The notes beneath the pieces were generated by a model. It was not told the DNA's origin and did not search any database. It saw only the letters and a program-made list of their open reading frames with translations. Below, in pieces: positions 1 to 8,732 of a stretch of DNA of 64,000 nucleotides. Position numbers and translations under genes: made by a program. The stretch's first letter is position 1, and each line of letters starts with the position of its first letter. Source of the DNA: Microbacterium maritypicum (GTDB lineage Bacteria; Actinomycetota; Actinomycetes; Actinomycetales; Microbacteriaceae); contig NZ_WAAQ01000001.1 in the NCBI RefSeq assembly GCF_008868125.1, forward strand, positions 744,001-808,000, given 5' to 3'.

Positions 1-737
1 CCGTTCGCGTCTCCGACATCATCTGGCTACTCCCCCGCCCGGCGCGCCTATCCATCGGGGGACGTCGTGTTCTGTCCCTCGGCGGTGCCGCGTCCGTCGA
101 CCGGCAGTCGCGGATCGAAGGTCTGACGTGGTGGCCGGACGAGGCCATCAGCGACCAAAACGTAGCCGAGGCCAGCGCCGGTGGTCCTGCTGACTTGATG
201 CTCACCCACGAGTCGCCTGCGGGCACTCCTGTCCGGCCCGTCCGGGAGATCCTGCGCACGAACCCGCACGGCTTCCCGAAGACCGCGCTCGACGCGTCCG
301 CGGCATCTCGAGCTAGGGTCGCAGAAGTCTGGGATGCGGTGCGCCCAGAGCTGCTCACGCACGGGCACCTTCATGCGCCGGGCGGCGGTAAGACCGAGGA
401 CGGCCGCCGCGTCGCAAGCATGGGCCGCGATGGGCAGGAGGGGAATCTCGGGATCCTCGACATGAAGACGTTGATGACGGCGACGCCGAGCCTCGCCATC
501 ATCCGCGGGATGGCAGATCAGTGGGAGGAGGACTACCTCGCTCGCGAGAAGCGCGCGAAGGGGGCCGCCGAGGCACTGCACTCCGGGGTACTTGACGGGC
601 TCTCCCCGAGTCCCGCGGCTCTCCAGGACGCTCAGGATTACGTCGACGGCCGGCGCACCCTTGACGAGATGATTGAAGACGTCCGTCGACGCCACACTCG
701 ACGGGAGAACGAGAGGCGCGACGATGACGGACGATGA
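1..737 (+). CDS. Metallophosphoesterase, C-terminal part (cut by window start)
   Basis: The frame is open from base 3 and has no in-window start, so the N-terminal metal-binding part is missing. What remains reads GGRRVLSLGGA, then WWPDE, then LMLTHESP and later LTHGHLH. These fit the second half of the calcineurin-like phosphoesterase fold, where GH/HE and GHxH motifs bind the two metals. The last ~70 residues are charged and helical and probably lie outside the catalytic domain. The next gene starts 14 bases before this stop, so the two are probably co-transcribed. Such stand-alone phosphoesterases are common in actinobacterial chromosomes and phages. The substrate cannot be told. Confidence 0.65.
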   Translation, partial: VRVSDIIWLLPRPARLSIGGRRVLSLGGAASVDRQSRIEGLTWWPDEAISDQNVAEASAGGPADLMLTHESPAGTPVRPVREILRTNPHGFPKTALDASAASRARVAEVWDAVRPELLTHGHLHAPGGGKTEDGRRVASMGRDGQEGNLGILDMKTLMTATPSLAIIRGMADQWEEDYLAREKRAKGAAEALHSGVLDGLSPSPAALQDAQDYVDGRRTLDEMIEDVRRRHTRRENERRDDDGR

Positions 738-1116
738 GTCGCCGAGCCCCTGGGCCGAGATCGTCGGCCCCTGCTACACGGTGGTGTCTATCGCCCGCAC
801 ACTCGAATGGACATCCGAGCAGGTGACTGCGGCCGTCGAATCACTCTCTCTCCTCGAGCTCGAGACAGACGACGGCGTTCTCCTTTACCCGGCATTCCAG
901 ATTGCCGACCGTCACGTCGTCGACGGCGTCGGAGATGTCCTTCATGTGCTGAGAACAGGGACCAAATCGACGTGGACGTGGGCGCAGTGGCTCAACACGC
1001 GAGTCGACGACGAGACCGGCGAGGAAACACTCAGCGCCATCGAACAGTTACGCGCCGGGCAGATCGACGACGTCCTCCGCGATGATTACCAAGCCGCAGC
1101 GGCGTGGACTAGCTGA
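724..1116 (+). CDS. Antitoxin-like protein (MbcA/ParS/Xre-related C-terminal type)
   Basis: A 130-residue protein; the ATG at 724 overlaps the upstream stop and gives the family-like N-terminus. Residues ~10-45 look like a helix-turn-helix preceded by VGPCYTVVSIAR. A middle YPAFQ segment, then VLHVLRTG and WTWAQWLNT, and a C-terminal AIEQLRAG segment match, from memory, actinobacterial proteins annotated as MbcA/ParS/Xre antitoxin family. Such proteins usually pair with a RES-domain NAD-degrading toxin, but no RES gene follows. A frameshifted relative lies just downstream. It may be an orphan antitoxin or a plain regulator. Confidence 0.5.
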   Translation: MTDDESPSPWAEIVGPCYTVVSIARTLEWTSEQVTAAVESLSLLELETDDGVLLYPAFQIADRHVVDGVGDVLHVLRTGTKSTWTWAQWLNTRVDDETGEETLSAIEQLRAGQIDDVLRDDYQAAAAWTS

Positions 1117-1217
1117 GTGCTCTGCGTGCCGGAGCATGCCGCTGTCGTTGCCATGCAGAGCAACCGCTCTTCTTCCACGCCGGCAGCACTAGGGGGCGGC
1201 TTCTGGCCACGGAGAGC

Positions 1218-1390
1218 CACGTATTGGCCGTTCTGCGGACCCGGTACGGCCAGCCCCTGAACCCAGGCGCTATGGCTGAACACCGCGCTGACTGATGAGG
1301 GCCTGCCGCTCCATCGAGGCGCTGCGCGCGAAACGTCTCGACGAGGTGGCGCGCGATGCCGAGCGAGATGCATCGGCGTGGCGCTCATGA
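1218..1390 (+). pseudogene. Decayed, frameshifted paralogue of the antitoxin-like gene
   Basis: Three consecutive pieces match the C-terminal third of the preceding protein but sit in three different frames. HVLAVLRT starts at 1218, WLNTALTDEG at 1273, and SIEALRAKRLDEVARDAERD begins in the frame of an ATG at 1295 and runs to the stop at 1388-1390. They align in order with DVLHVLRT, WLNTRVDDE and SAIEQLRAGQIDDVLRDDYQ of the intact neighbour. No usable start or upstream half is seen, so this is a tandem-duplicate remnant with at least two frameshifts. Confidence 0.6.
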
Positions 1391-1790
1391 AGCTACGTGT
1401 TCAAAGTCCATTCTCTGCGCCGAGCTCTCCTCGAGCGTGGAGAACTTTCGGGTTCGACTGCACTGGAGTTTTGGTCTGCAGGGGTGCGACCTCGGTCCCG
1501 GAACTCCCCTTCAAATCGCGTAATAAAACCGCTGGTACTGCGTCTACTCAGTGAAGCCGACGCTGGTCCTAGGACCTGAGCTGGCTTTATCTGGGCCGCG
1601 TTCTCCCTTCAAGAGCAAGGCTCGCGGGTAGGGCTGCTCCCCAGCCCTACCCGCTGGCTCCGGCGAATCATGGGTTAGGTCCTGAGCGTCGAGGCCCCGT
1701 GGCGGCTCAACTTCCTGACGATCCCGCGCCCGTGCGGTCGCTAGCCGGTCGTCTGAATGCAGTTCTAGAATCACATCAAGGGGGAACCCA
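1391..1790. other. 400-base gap without a supported gene
   Basis: No convincing gene is seen on either strand; the two short open frames have no start signal or recognisable content. The stretch holds one perfect hairpin (1624-1654) and, at its right end, the AAGGGGG ribosome-binding site of the AraC-type gene. The composition is more AT-rich than the core part of the window. Confidence 0.6.
1624..1654. terminator. Perfect 13-bp hairpin, possible terminator
   Basis: Arms 1624-1636 (gcgggtagggctg) and 1642-1654 are exact reverse complements around a 5-base loop. There is no clear T-tract on either side, so it may be a weak terminator or only an RNA structure. It lies between the decayed antitoxin copy and the AraC-type regulator. 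Confidence 0.45.
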
Positions 1791-2759
1791 ATGCCGCATA
1801 GGCGTCGTCTTCGCAGGGAATCGACGGTCCCTTTCGACCGCGCGAGTATCGCCGTGCGAGGTTTGGGAGCAGCGCGTCGCGACGATTCGCTGACTGACTA
1901 TCTAGCGTTCGCGAACATCCAGATGGAATCTCTCGCCGACGAGCAGGCCCTTCGCGCTCAGATCACGCGGTTCAGTGACATCACCTTCGTGCACGTCACC
2001 CTTCCCCGGTCGAAGGTCGTCTGGCGACGCGATCAAATATCCCTCGACCGCGGTCTCGTCATGGCATGTCTAGTGGGCGGACTTGAGGTCGAGTCTGCGG
2101 GAGTCGTCTTCCGGAAGCCGCCTGGGTTGTTCCTCATCCCGCCGGGACTGCAGGAGGTCGTGTTCCATTCGACCGCTGAGAACAACGAGATTCTGTACAT
2201 CAGCATGCATTCGCGCCTGATGAACGGCCTCGACCTTTCCGGCACTCAATACGATCCAGCTGCGCCGGTGCCTGGGGGGCTGCTCGCGCCGCTCTTCTCC
2301 TTCATGAGGACGGTGTGCGCGATCTCGGTCAACGAATCAGCCCTGGTCGCGCCGCTCGAGACGGCAGCAACCGAAGTTGCGCGGTCGCTCGTGCGGCTAG
2401 TCGCCGATGGAGTTCCCTCCGAACTCAGCCTATTCACGCAGACGATGCGCGTCATCGCTCGCGAATACTCACGGCCCCACATGAGCACTGCCAGTCTGGC
2501 GAAAAACGCCGGACGCTCCGAAAGGACCCTGCAAGCTGCCTTCGCCGTGGAAGGCACCTCGGTGATGCGAGAAGTACGCGCCATGAGGGCACGCGCCTCG
2601 CATGAATATCTGCGGGCGAAGCCAAAGGCCACGACAGCGGAGGTCGCCTCAGCCGTCGGATTCGGCTCAGTGTCTTCACTTACGCGAGCGCTTCGGGAGT
2701 TCCAGCCCGAGGGGCCGCGTCAACACACGGCCGACACGATAGACCAACCTCATGAGTGA
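1791..2759 (+). CDS. AraC-family transcriptional regulator
   Basis: A 322-residue protein with a good AAGGGGG ribosome-binding site before the ATG. The first ~200 residues form a cupin-like effector domain of the AraC_binding type; the stretch around FRKPPGLFLIPPGLQEVVF is typical. The last ~100 residues carry the paired helix-turn-helix: SLAKNAGRSERTLQAAF, then LRAKPKATTAEVASAVGFGS. It is probably a soluble DNA-binding activator. The gene directly downstream encodes the large surface protein, with an inverted repeat between them that could be its operator, but that link is only inferred from position. The effector is unknown. Confidence 0.85.
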   Translation: MPHRRRLRRESTVPFDRASIAVRGLGAARRDDSLTDYLAFANIQMESLADEQALRAQITRFSDITFVHVTLPRSKVVWRRDQISLDRGLVMACLVGGLEVESAGVVFRKPPGLFLIPPGLQEVVFHSTAENNEILYISMHSRLMNGLDLSGTQYDPAAPVPGGLLAPLFSFMRTVCAISVNESALVAPLETAATEVARSLVRLVADGVPSELSLFTQTMRVIAREYSRPHMSTASLAKNAGRSERTLQAAFAVEGTSVMREVRAMRARASHEYLRAKPKATTAEVASAVGFGSVSSLTRALREFQPEGPRQHTADTIDQPHE

Positions 2760-3020
2760 CTTCGGTCGACAGAGACACGGCGATGCCTGGTCGTTGCGAA
2801 CCAACGCATGCAGTCCGCATCAGCGTCTAGACAACACGTCATTCTGCGCAGAAACCACGTCAATGCCCGCATGGATATACCGGCATTCGTCGCGTTCTGC
2901 CAGGTTCAGTTCAAAGCTGTGCTTGAGTTCCGCCCCGATGTTCAAGGGTGAACAAGGACAGTTCGGGGTAGTCAGTTTTCGCGTTCGTTACAGCCGCGCG
3001 CATCTAGGGGGAGTTTCTTG
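2760..3020. other. Intergenic region before the surface-protein gene
   Basis: About 260 bases without a supported gene, richer in A/T than the flanking genes and with several GTTCA-type words between 2900 and 2965. It must contain the promoter of the surface-protein gene. No clear -35/-10 pair could be fixed. Confidence 0.5.
2939..2954. promoter_or_regulatory. Inverted repeat tgttca-N4-tgaaca, possible operator
   Basis: The arms at 2939-2944 and 2949-2954 are exact reverse complements separated by four bases. The repeat lies ~70 bases before the leader ORF of the surface-protein gene and just downstream of the AraC-type gene. A regulatory role is inferred from symmetry and location only. Confidence 0.35.
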
Positions 3021-3071
3021 ATGGTCAATTCATTCAGCATCGGCGAGGCACCGAACGGCGGGGTCGTCTGA
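3021..3071 (+). CDS. 16-codon leader ORF coupled to the surface-protein gene
   Basis: An ATG at 3021 sits behind a strong AGGGGGAG Shine-Dalgarno and encodes MVNSFSIGEAPNGGVV. Its stop (TGA, 3069-3071) overlaps the ATG of the 1,820-residue surface protein as TGATG. The large gene has only a weak GGCGGGG in front of its own start. Translation of the big gene may therefore depend on termination-reinitiation from this leader. The peptide itself resembles nothing I recognise. Confidence 0.4.
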   Translation: MVNSFSIGEAPNGGVV

Positions 3072-6000
3072 TGAGTCGTACTGCAATGGGTGGAACGCGA
3101 CACGCTTCCCTCTCGCCGAATTCCATCGGCTTCAAGCTCAGCGCGATGCTCATCGTGCTTGTCACTGTGGCGATGTCCCTCCTCGGGGCAATGCCATCCG
3201 CTCAGGCCGCCGTGCCAGCTCCACCTCCTGGATCTGCGGTGATCTCGGTCAAGGTCGGCGGGGACCGCGCAGCGAACGGCACGGTCCAGGGCGTCGCGGG
3301 CGTCCAGCTGTCGCTGTTCGGCGCGGGCACGGCGTCGACTGAACCGACCGCTGTCTCCTTCAGCCAGGGCGCTGTGGGAGCGCAGTACGACAGCTCATGG
3401 TCCTGGACGACGTGTGTGTCGGATGCCGATGGCGACTGCAACTTCATCATCCCGATCCGCGCCGGCGCAGCATCAGCTACTGGCGTGCCGCAGGACACCC
3501 GATTCTGGGTCGCGCAGACGGGCGCTTCCCCGGCCGGGTGGTACTCGAACCCGGATGCTCGAGTCGGTGGATTCGGTGCTACTCCCGACTTCGACGTGGA
3601 CTACCGATTCCGCACGGACACGCAGCTCCGTGCCGGCGTCACCTACCTTTCCACGACGGCGATGACAGACGCGGCCGCGTTCACGAACCCCGATCTGGGG
3701 TTCATGCGCAACCGACTGGATGCGAACACCGAAGGTGGGCAGGGATCGAACGTCACGCGCACGACGGGCCTCTGGAACCAGTCCCGCGTCAACCCGGCTT
3801 TCCCCGCTGCTCAGTGCGGGCTCAACATCGCCATCGTCGCCGACACATCGGGATCTCTCGGCGCGACAGGCATCGCCGCTCTGAAGGACACGATGGGCGG
3901 CTTCGTTGATGCCTTCCGTGGCACCCCCACAACGATGTCTCTCTTCTCGTTCTCGACGGTGAGCCCTGGTAACAACGCCAGCAACAACCCCACGCCGCTC
4001 TCTGTTACGACGACCGCAGAGGCCGACGCCTTCAAGGCGCAGTATGCGGCCTGGAACTTCGGCGGCGGCACGAGCTGGGATCGCGGCCTCGCCGCTGCGG
4101 CCAACTCGGGCAACGCGTACGACCTTGTCGTGATGCTCACCGACGGAAACCCAACGGTCTACTCTGACGCGCCCGGCGCCTCGTCCTCGGCGTTCAACGC
4201 CTTCCAGGACATCGACGCCGGCATCTTCTCGGCCAACCAGCTCAAGGCACAGGGTTCACGCGTCATCGCCGTCGGTGTCGGTCCCGCCCTGACCCCCGCC
4301 AGTGCCTATAACCTCCGCGCAGTGTCGGGTACCGTCGCGAACTCGGACTACGTCCTCGCGGCTGACTTCGACGATGCTTCCGAGTACCTCGCATCACTCG
4401 CTGCGGACTGTGACTCCAGCCTCCAGGTGCAGAAGATGATTGTCCCCGAGGGCGGGACCATTGCACAGGCGACTCCGGGCGAGAACTGGGAGATGACCGC
4501 GTCGACCACCGCGACCGGTACCTCGCTTGTCGGAGCCACCACGGCCCTCACGCTTGCGGATGGCACCGTGAACTACGGTGTCGCGTACACCGCCCCCACG
4601 ACGTCTGGCGTCGTGCAGGTGCTCGAGACGCAGCAACCTGGCTACGAGCTGTTCCCCGTCGCGGGTTCCAACGCTGTTTGTATCAATCAGGAGACCGGCG
4701 CTCCCGTCGCCGTCACGAATGCAGGTACGACGTCGAACCCTGGCTTTGGCGTCAACACGCAACAGGGCGTTCAGGTTTCGTGCATCATCTACAACACTCC
4801 GGCAGCCGTACCCGCCGAACCGGGCTTCACGTTGACGAAGACCTCCGACCCCGTGTCCGGATCTGCGGTTGCTGGTGGCGACACCATCACGTACACCGTG
4901 ACTGGCACGAACACCGGTTCGACGGTTCTCGACCCGGTGACGATCACGGACGACCTCTCCGACGTGCTGAACAACGCGACGTTGACCGGCACGCCGACGG
5001 CATCCGTGGGTGCCGCCCCGGTGCTCACTGGCGACGACCTGGCCTGGACCGGTAGCCTGCCTGTCGGTGGCTCGGTGACGCTGACCTATACGGTGACGTT
5101 GGATGCGAATGTCCCTGCGGGCACTGTCATCAATAACGTTGCCTCCGGCTCTGCGACGCCTCCGGGTCTGCCGCCCATCGTCCCGCCGCCCGTGGAGACC
5201 GAGCACCCCGTGCCTGGCTTCACTCTCACCAAGACGAGTGACCCCGAAACCGGTTCTGCCGTCGCCGGTGGCGACACGATCACGTACACCGTGACCGGAA
5301 CCAACACCGGTGCGACGGTTCTCGATCCGGTGGCGATCACGGACGACCTGTCTCAGGTGCTGAACAACGCGACGTTGACGGGCACGCCCTCGGCATCGCT
5401 GGGAGCCGCGCCTGCGCTGACGGGTACGACGCTGACCTGGAACGGGTCGCTCACCGTCGGTCAATCGGTCGAACTGACATACACGGTGACACTGGATGCG
5501 GATGTTCCTGCGGGGACCGTGGTGAACAACCGCGTCGAGGGATCGGCAACGCCTCCGGGTCTGCCGCCCATCGTGCCTCCGCCCGTGGAGACCGAACACC
5601 CCGTGCCCGGCTTCACATTGACGAAGACCTCCGACCCCGTGTCGGGCACGACAGTCGACGGTGGCGACACCATCACATACACCGTGACCGGAACAAACAC
5701 CGGTGCGACGGTGCTCGACCCAGTCACCATTACGGACGACCTGTCCGATGTTCTGAACAACGCGGCATTGACGGGAACACCGACAGCATCTGTCGGTTCT
5801 GCACCGGTACTTGCCGGCGACGAGATGACATGGACGGGTGTGCTGCCCGTGGGTGGTGTCGTCGTGCTCACCTACACCGTCACGTTGGATGCCGATGTTC
5901 CCACCGGCACTTTCGTGAACAACAGGGCTGAGGGCTCGGCGACACCCCCGGGCCTCCCGCCCATCGTGCCGCCTCCGGTCGAGACTGAACACCCCACGCC

Positions 6001-8533
6001 GGGTACCCCCGGTTTCGAGCTCACCAAGACCTCTGACCCGGTGTCGGGCTCCGCGGTCGCCGGTGGCAGCACCATCACCTACACGGTGACGGGTACGAAC
6101 ACGGGCGCGACAGTCTTGGACCCGGTGACGATCACGGACGACCTGTCGCAGGTGCTGAATCACGCCGAGCTCACCGGAACTCCGACGGCATCGTTGGGTG
6201 CTGCGCCTGTGCTGGCTGGGACGACTCTGACGTGGAACGGATCGCTCGCTGTCGGTGAGTCCGTGGTCCTGACGTACACAGTGACAATCGATGCGGATGT
6301 ACCTGCCGGAACGATTGTGAACAACGTCGCTGAGGGCTCGGCAACGCCTCCCGGCCTGCCGCCCATCACCCCACCTCCGGTACAGACCGAGCACCCCGTG
6401 CCCGGCTTCGCGCTCACGAAGACCTCTGACCCGGTCTCCGGTTCCGCAGTCATCGGTGGCGACACCATCACCTACACGGTGACGGGTACGAACACCGGCG
6501 CCACCGTTCTGGACCCGGTGACGATCACGGATGACCTCTCCCAGGTGCTCAACAACGCCGAGCTCACCGGAACACCGACTGCATCGTTGGGTGCTGCGCC
6601 GGTGCTGACGGGGACGACTCTGACGTGGAACGGATCGCTCGCTGTCGGTGAGTCCGTGGAACTGACGTACACGGTGACGTTGGATGCGGACGTTCCGGCG
6701 GGGACGGTCATCAACAACGTCGCTGAGGGCTCAGCAACGCCTCCGGGTTTGCCGCCCATCGTTCCGCCGCCTGTGGAGACCGAGCACCCCGTGCCCGGCT
6801 TCGCCCTGACAAAGACCTCCGACCCTGTGTCGGGGTCTGCGGTTGCTGGCGGCAGCACCATCACGTACACGGTGACGGGTACGAACACGGGTGCGACGAT
6901 CCTGGATCCGGTCACGATCACCGATGATCTGTCTGACGTGCTGAACAATGCGACGTTGACCGGAACCCCGACGGCATCCGTGGGTGCCGTCCCGGTGCTC
7001 ACCGGCGATGAACTGGCCTGGACCGGCAGTCTGCCTGTGGGTGGTTCGGTCGTCCTCACATACACGGTGACGTTGGATGCGGATGTCCCTGCGGGGACGA
7101 TCATCAATAACGTTGCTGAGGGCTCTGCGACGCCTCCGGGTTTGCCGCCCATCGTCCCGCCGCCCGTGGAGACCGAGCACCCCGTGCCCGGCTTCACCCT
7201 CACCAAGACCAGCGACCCCATCCCGGGCACGCTCGTCCGCGGCGGAGACACCATCACCTACACCGTGACCGGAACCAACACCGGTGCCACGGTCCTCGAT
7301 CCGGTGACGATCACGGACGACCTGTCCCAAGTGCTGAACAACGCGACGCTGACGGGTACGCCCACTGCATCGCTGGGAGCTGCGCCTGCACTGACGGGGA
7401 CGACGCTCACCTGGAATGGGTCGCTTGCCGTAGGTGAAGCGGTGGTCCTGACGTACACGGTGACACTGAATGCGGATGTTCCCCCGGCTACGGTCGTGAA
7501 GAACCACGTCGAGGGATCGGCAACACCTCCGGGTCTGCCGCCCATCGTGCCCCCGCCCGTGGAGACCGAGCACCCCACGCCGGGAGCTCCCGGTTTCTCG
7601 CTCACCAAGACGTCTGACCCGGCGTCGGGATCGACGGTCGTTGGCGGCGACACCATCACCTACACCGTGACGGGTACGAACACCGGTGCCACGGTTCTCG
7701 ATCCGGTGACGATCACGGACGACCTGTCTCAAGTGCTGAACAACGCAACGTTGACGGGAACGCCCACCGCGTCACTCGGGACTGCCCCTGCTCTGACCGG
7801 CACGACGCTGACCTGGAACGGTTCGCTCGCCGTCGGTGAGTCCGTGGTCTTGACCTACACGGTGACTCTGGACGCGGATGTTCCTGCGGGAACAATTGTG
7901 AACAACGTTGCTCAGGGCTCAGCGACGCCTCCCGGCCTGCCGCCCATCACCCCGCCTCCGGTTGAGACCGAGCACCCCGTGCCCGGCTTCACGGTCACAA
8001 AGACCTCCGACCCGGCATCCGGGACACGAGTCAAGGGCGGTGACACCATCACCTACACCGTCACTGGCACTAACACCGGCGCGACGGTTCTCGACCCCGT
8101 GGTCCTCACGGACGACATGTCAAAGGTACTCAACCACGCCGAGCTGACAGGCACGCCGAGCGCGACTGTCAACGGGGCGGCGGCCACCGCGCCAACGCTT
8201 TCGGGAACGACTCTGTCCTGGACAGGTGCTCTGCCGGTCGGCGCACAGGTCGTGGTCGTTTACTCGGTGAAGGTCGACGCCTCGGTGCCGGGAGGCACGG
8301 TCGTGAACAACCATCTCGAGGGGTCAGCGCAGCCGCCGTCGACGCCGGAGAACCCCGTGCCGCCCATCACTCCGCCGCCCGTCGAGACAAACCACGACAC
8401 TCCGCCAGCTCCTGGCCTCGCCATCACAGGTGGTGAGATCGCCACCGGCGTGGTCCTCGTCGGTCTGTTGATGCTGGGAGCCGGTGGGCTGCTGGTCATG
8501 GCTCGCCGCCGCCGAGACGACGCACAGGTCTGA
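3071..8533 (+). CDS. Sortase-anchored vWA/DUF11-repeat surface protein (adhesin-like)
   Basis: A 1,820-residue exported protein. Residues 1-~47 form a long signal peptide ending near SAQA. Residues ~250-450 are a von Willebrand A domain with a complete MIDAS: D258-x-S260-x-S262, T334 in GGGTSW and D358 in MLTDG. After a linker, nine near-identical DUF11-type repeats run from residue ~584. Each starts P-G-F-x-(L/V)-T-K-T-S-D-P, contains TYTVTGTNTG and ends PPPVETEH (last copy PPPVETNH). The C-terminus has LAITG (1783-1787), a hydrophobic segment and a basic RRRR tail, the LAxTG signal used by class E-type sortases. It should be cell-wall linked and act in adhesion or protein binding. No sortase or pilin gene is adjacent. 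Repeat DNA is highly similar, so copy number may vary or be misassembled. Confidence 0.9.
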   Translation: MSRTAMGGTRHASLSPNSIGFKLSAMLIVLVTVAMSLLGAMPSAQAAVPAPPPGSAVISVKVGGDRAANGTVQGVAGVQLSLFGAGTASTEPTAVSFSQGAVGAQYDSSWSWTTCVSDADGDCNFIIPIRAGAASATGVPQDTRFWVAQTGASPAGWYSNPDARVGGFGATPDFDVDYRFRTDTQLRAGVTYLSTTAMTDAAAFTNPDLGFMRNRLDANTEGGQGSNVTRTTGLWNQSRVNPAFPAAQCGLNIAIVADTSGSLGATGIAALKDTMGGFVDAFRGTPTTMSLFSFSTVSPGNNASNNPTPLSVTTTAEADAFKAQYAAWNFGGGTSWDRGLAAAANSGNAYDLVVMLTDGNPTVYSDAPGASSSAFNAFQDIDAGIFSANQLKAQGSRVIAVGVGPALTPASAYNLRAVSGTVANSDYVLAADFDDASEYLASLAADCDSSLQVQKMIVPEGGTIAQATPGENWEMTASTTATGTSLVGATTALTLADGTVNYGVAYTAPTTSGVVQVLETQQPGYELFPVAGSNAVCINQETGAPVAVTNAGTTSNPGFGVNTQQGVQVSCIIYNTPAAVPAEPGFTLTKTSDPVSGSAVAGGDTITYTVTGTNTGSTVLDPVTITDDLSDVLNNATLTGTPTASVGAAPVLTGDDLAWTGSLPVGGSVTLTYTVTLDANVPAGTVINNVASGSATPPGLPPIVPPPVETEHPVPGFTLTKTSDPETGSAVAGGDTITYTVTGTNTGATVLDPVAITDDLSQVLNNATLTGTPSASLGAAPALTGTTLTWNGSLTVGQSVELTYTVTLDADVPAGTVVNNRVEGSATPPGLPPIVPPPVETEHPVPGFTLTKTSDPVSGTTVDGGDTITYTVTGTNTGATVLDPVTITDDLSDVLNNAALTGTPTASVGSAPVLAGDEMTWTGVLPVGGVVVLTYTVTLDADVPTGTFVNNRAEGSATPPGLPPIVPPPVETEHPTPGTPGFELTKTSDPVSGSAVAGGSTITYTVTGTNTGATVLDPVTITDDLSQVLNHAELTGTPTASLGAAPVLAGTTLTWNGSLAVGESVVLTYTVTIDADVPAGTIVNNVAEGSATPPGLPPITPPPVQTEHPVPGFALTKTSDPVSGSAVIGGDTITYTVTGTNTGATVLDPVTITDDLSQVLNNAELTGTPTASLGAAPVLTGTTLTWNGSLAVGESVELTYTVTLDADVPAGTVINNVAEGSATPPGLPPIVPPPVETEHPVPGFALTKTSDPVSGSAVAGGSTITYTVTGTNTGATILDPVTITDDLSDVLNNATLTGTPTASVGAVPVLTGDELAWTGSLPVGGSVVLTYTVTLDADVPAGTIINNVAEGSATPPGLPPIVPPPVETEHPVPGFTLTKTSDPIPGTLVRGGDTITYTVTGTNTGATVLDPVTITDDLSQVLNNATLTGTPTASLGAAPALTGTTLTWNGSLAVGEAVVLTYTVTLNADVPPATVVKNHVEGSATPPGLPPIVPPPVETEHPTPGAPGFSLTKTSDPASGSTVVGGDTITYTVTGTNTGATVLDPVTITDDLSQVLNNATLTGTPTASLGTAPALTGTTLTWNGSLAVGESVVLTYTVTLDADVPAGTIVNNVAQGSATPPGLPPITPPPVETEHPVPGFTVTKTSDPASGTRVKGGDTITYTVTGTNTGATVLDPVVLTDDMSKVLNHAELTGTPSATVNGAAATAPTLSGTTLSWTGALPVGAQVVVVYSVKVDASVPGGTVVNNHLEGSAQPPSTPENPVPPITPPPVETNHDTPPAPGLAITGGEIATGVVLVGLLMLGAGGLLVMARRRRDDAQV
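4820..8403 (+). repeat. Nine tandem in-frame DUF11-type repeats
   Basis: Repeat units start at 4820, 5213, 5606, 6008, 6401, 6794, 7187, 7589 and 7982. The period is 393 bases (131 codons) except for the third and seventh units, which are 402 because the next copy is preceded by an extra three residues (PGT or PGA). The last copy carries a short NGAAATAP-type insertion. Units share long identical DNA stretches, pointing to recent expansion or gene conversion. Apparent long open frames on the opposite strand arise from this repetition. Confidence 0.9.
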
Positions 8534-8556
8534 CGCGAAACGGATCAGACTGGAAA

Positions 8557-8590
8557 CTCGGAGGCGCCGCTCAGCAGCGGCGCCTCCGAG
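8557..8590 (+). terminator. Terminator hairpin after the surface-protein gene
   Basis: The 15-base arms 8557-8571 (ctcggaggcgccgct) and 8576-8590 are perfect reverse complements around the loop cagc, 24 bases past the stop codon. No T-tract follows, as is common for actinobacterial terminators. Confidence 0.75.
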
Positions 8591-8732
8591 CACCCGGCAA
8601 GAGGAAGATCAGCCACCGCACACGGTGACGGCAGGTCTAAGCGGGGATCTGCACCCCATGCATCACAACGAAATCGCCCACCGCGCTCGACCGCGTCAGC
8701 GAACCGGCCGAATGTCATCCGCCGGAAGCGAG

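Noticed and set aside
1397-1579. A 60-codon plus-strand open frame
   Set aside because: No ribosome-binding site and no plausible sequence.
4394-6394. A 666-codon open frame on the minus strand inside the surface-protein gene
   Set aside because: It follows the 393-base repeat period, has a low-complexity Arg/His-rich translation and is a shadow of the plus-strand repeats.
6731-7732. A 333-codon minus-strand open frame in the same repeats
   Set aside because: The same repeat-driven artefact, with no start signal or recognisable domain.
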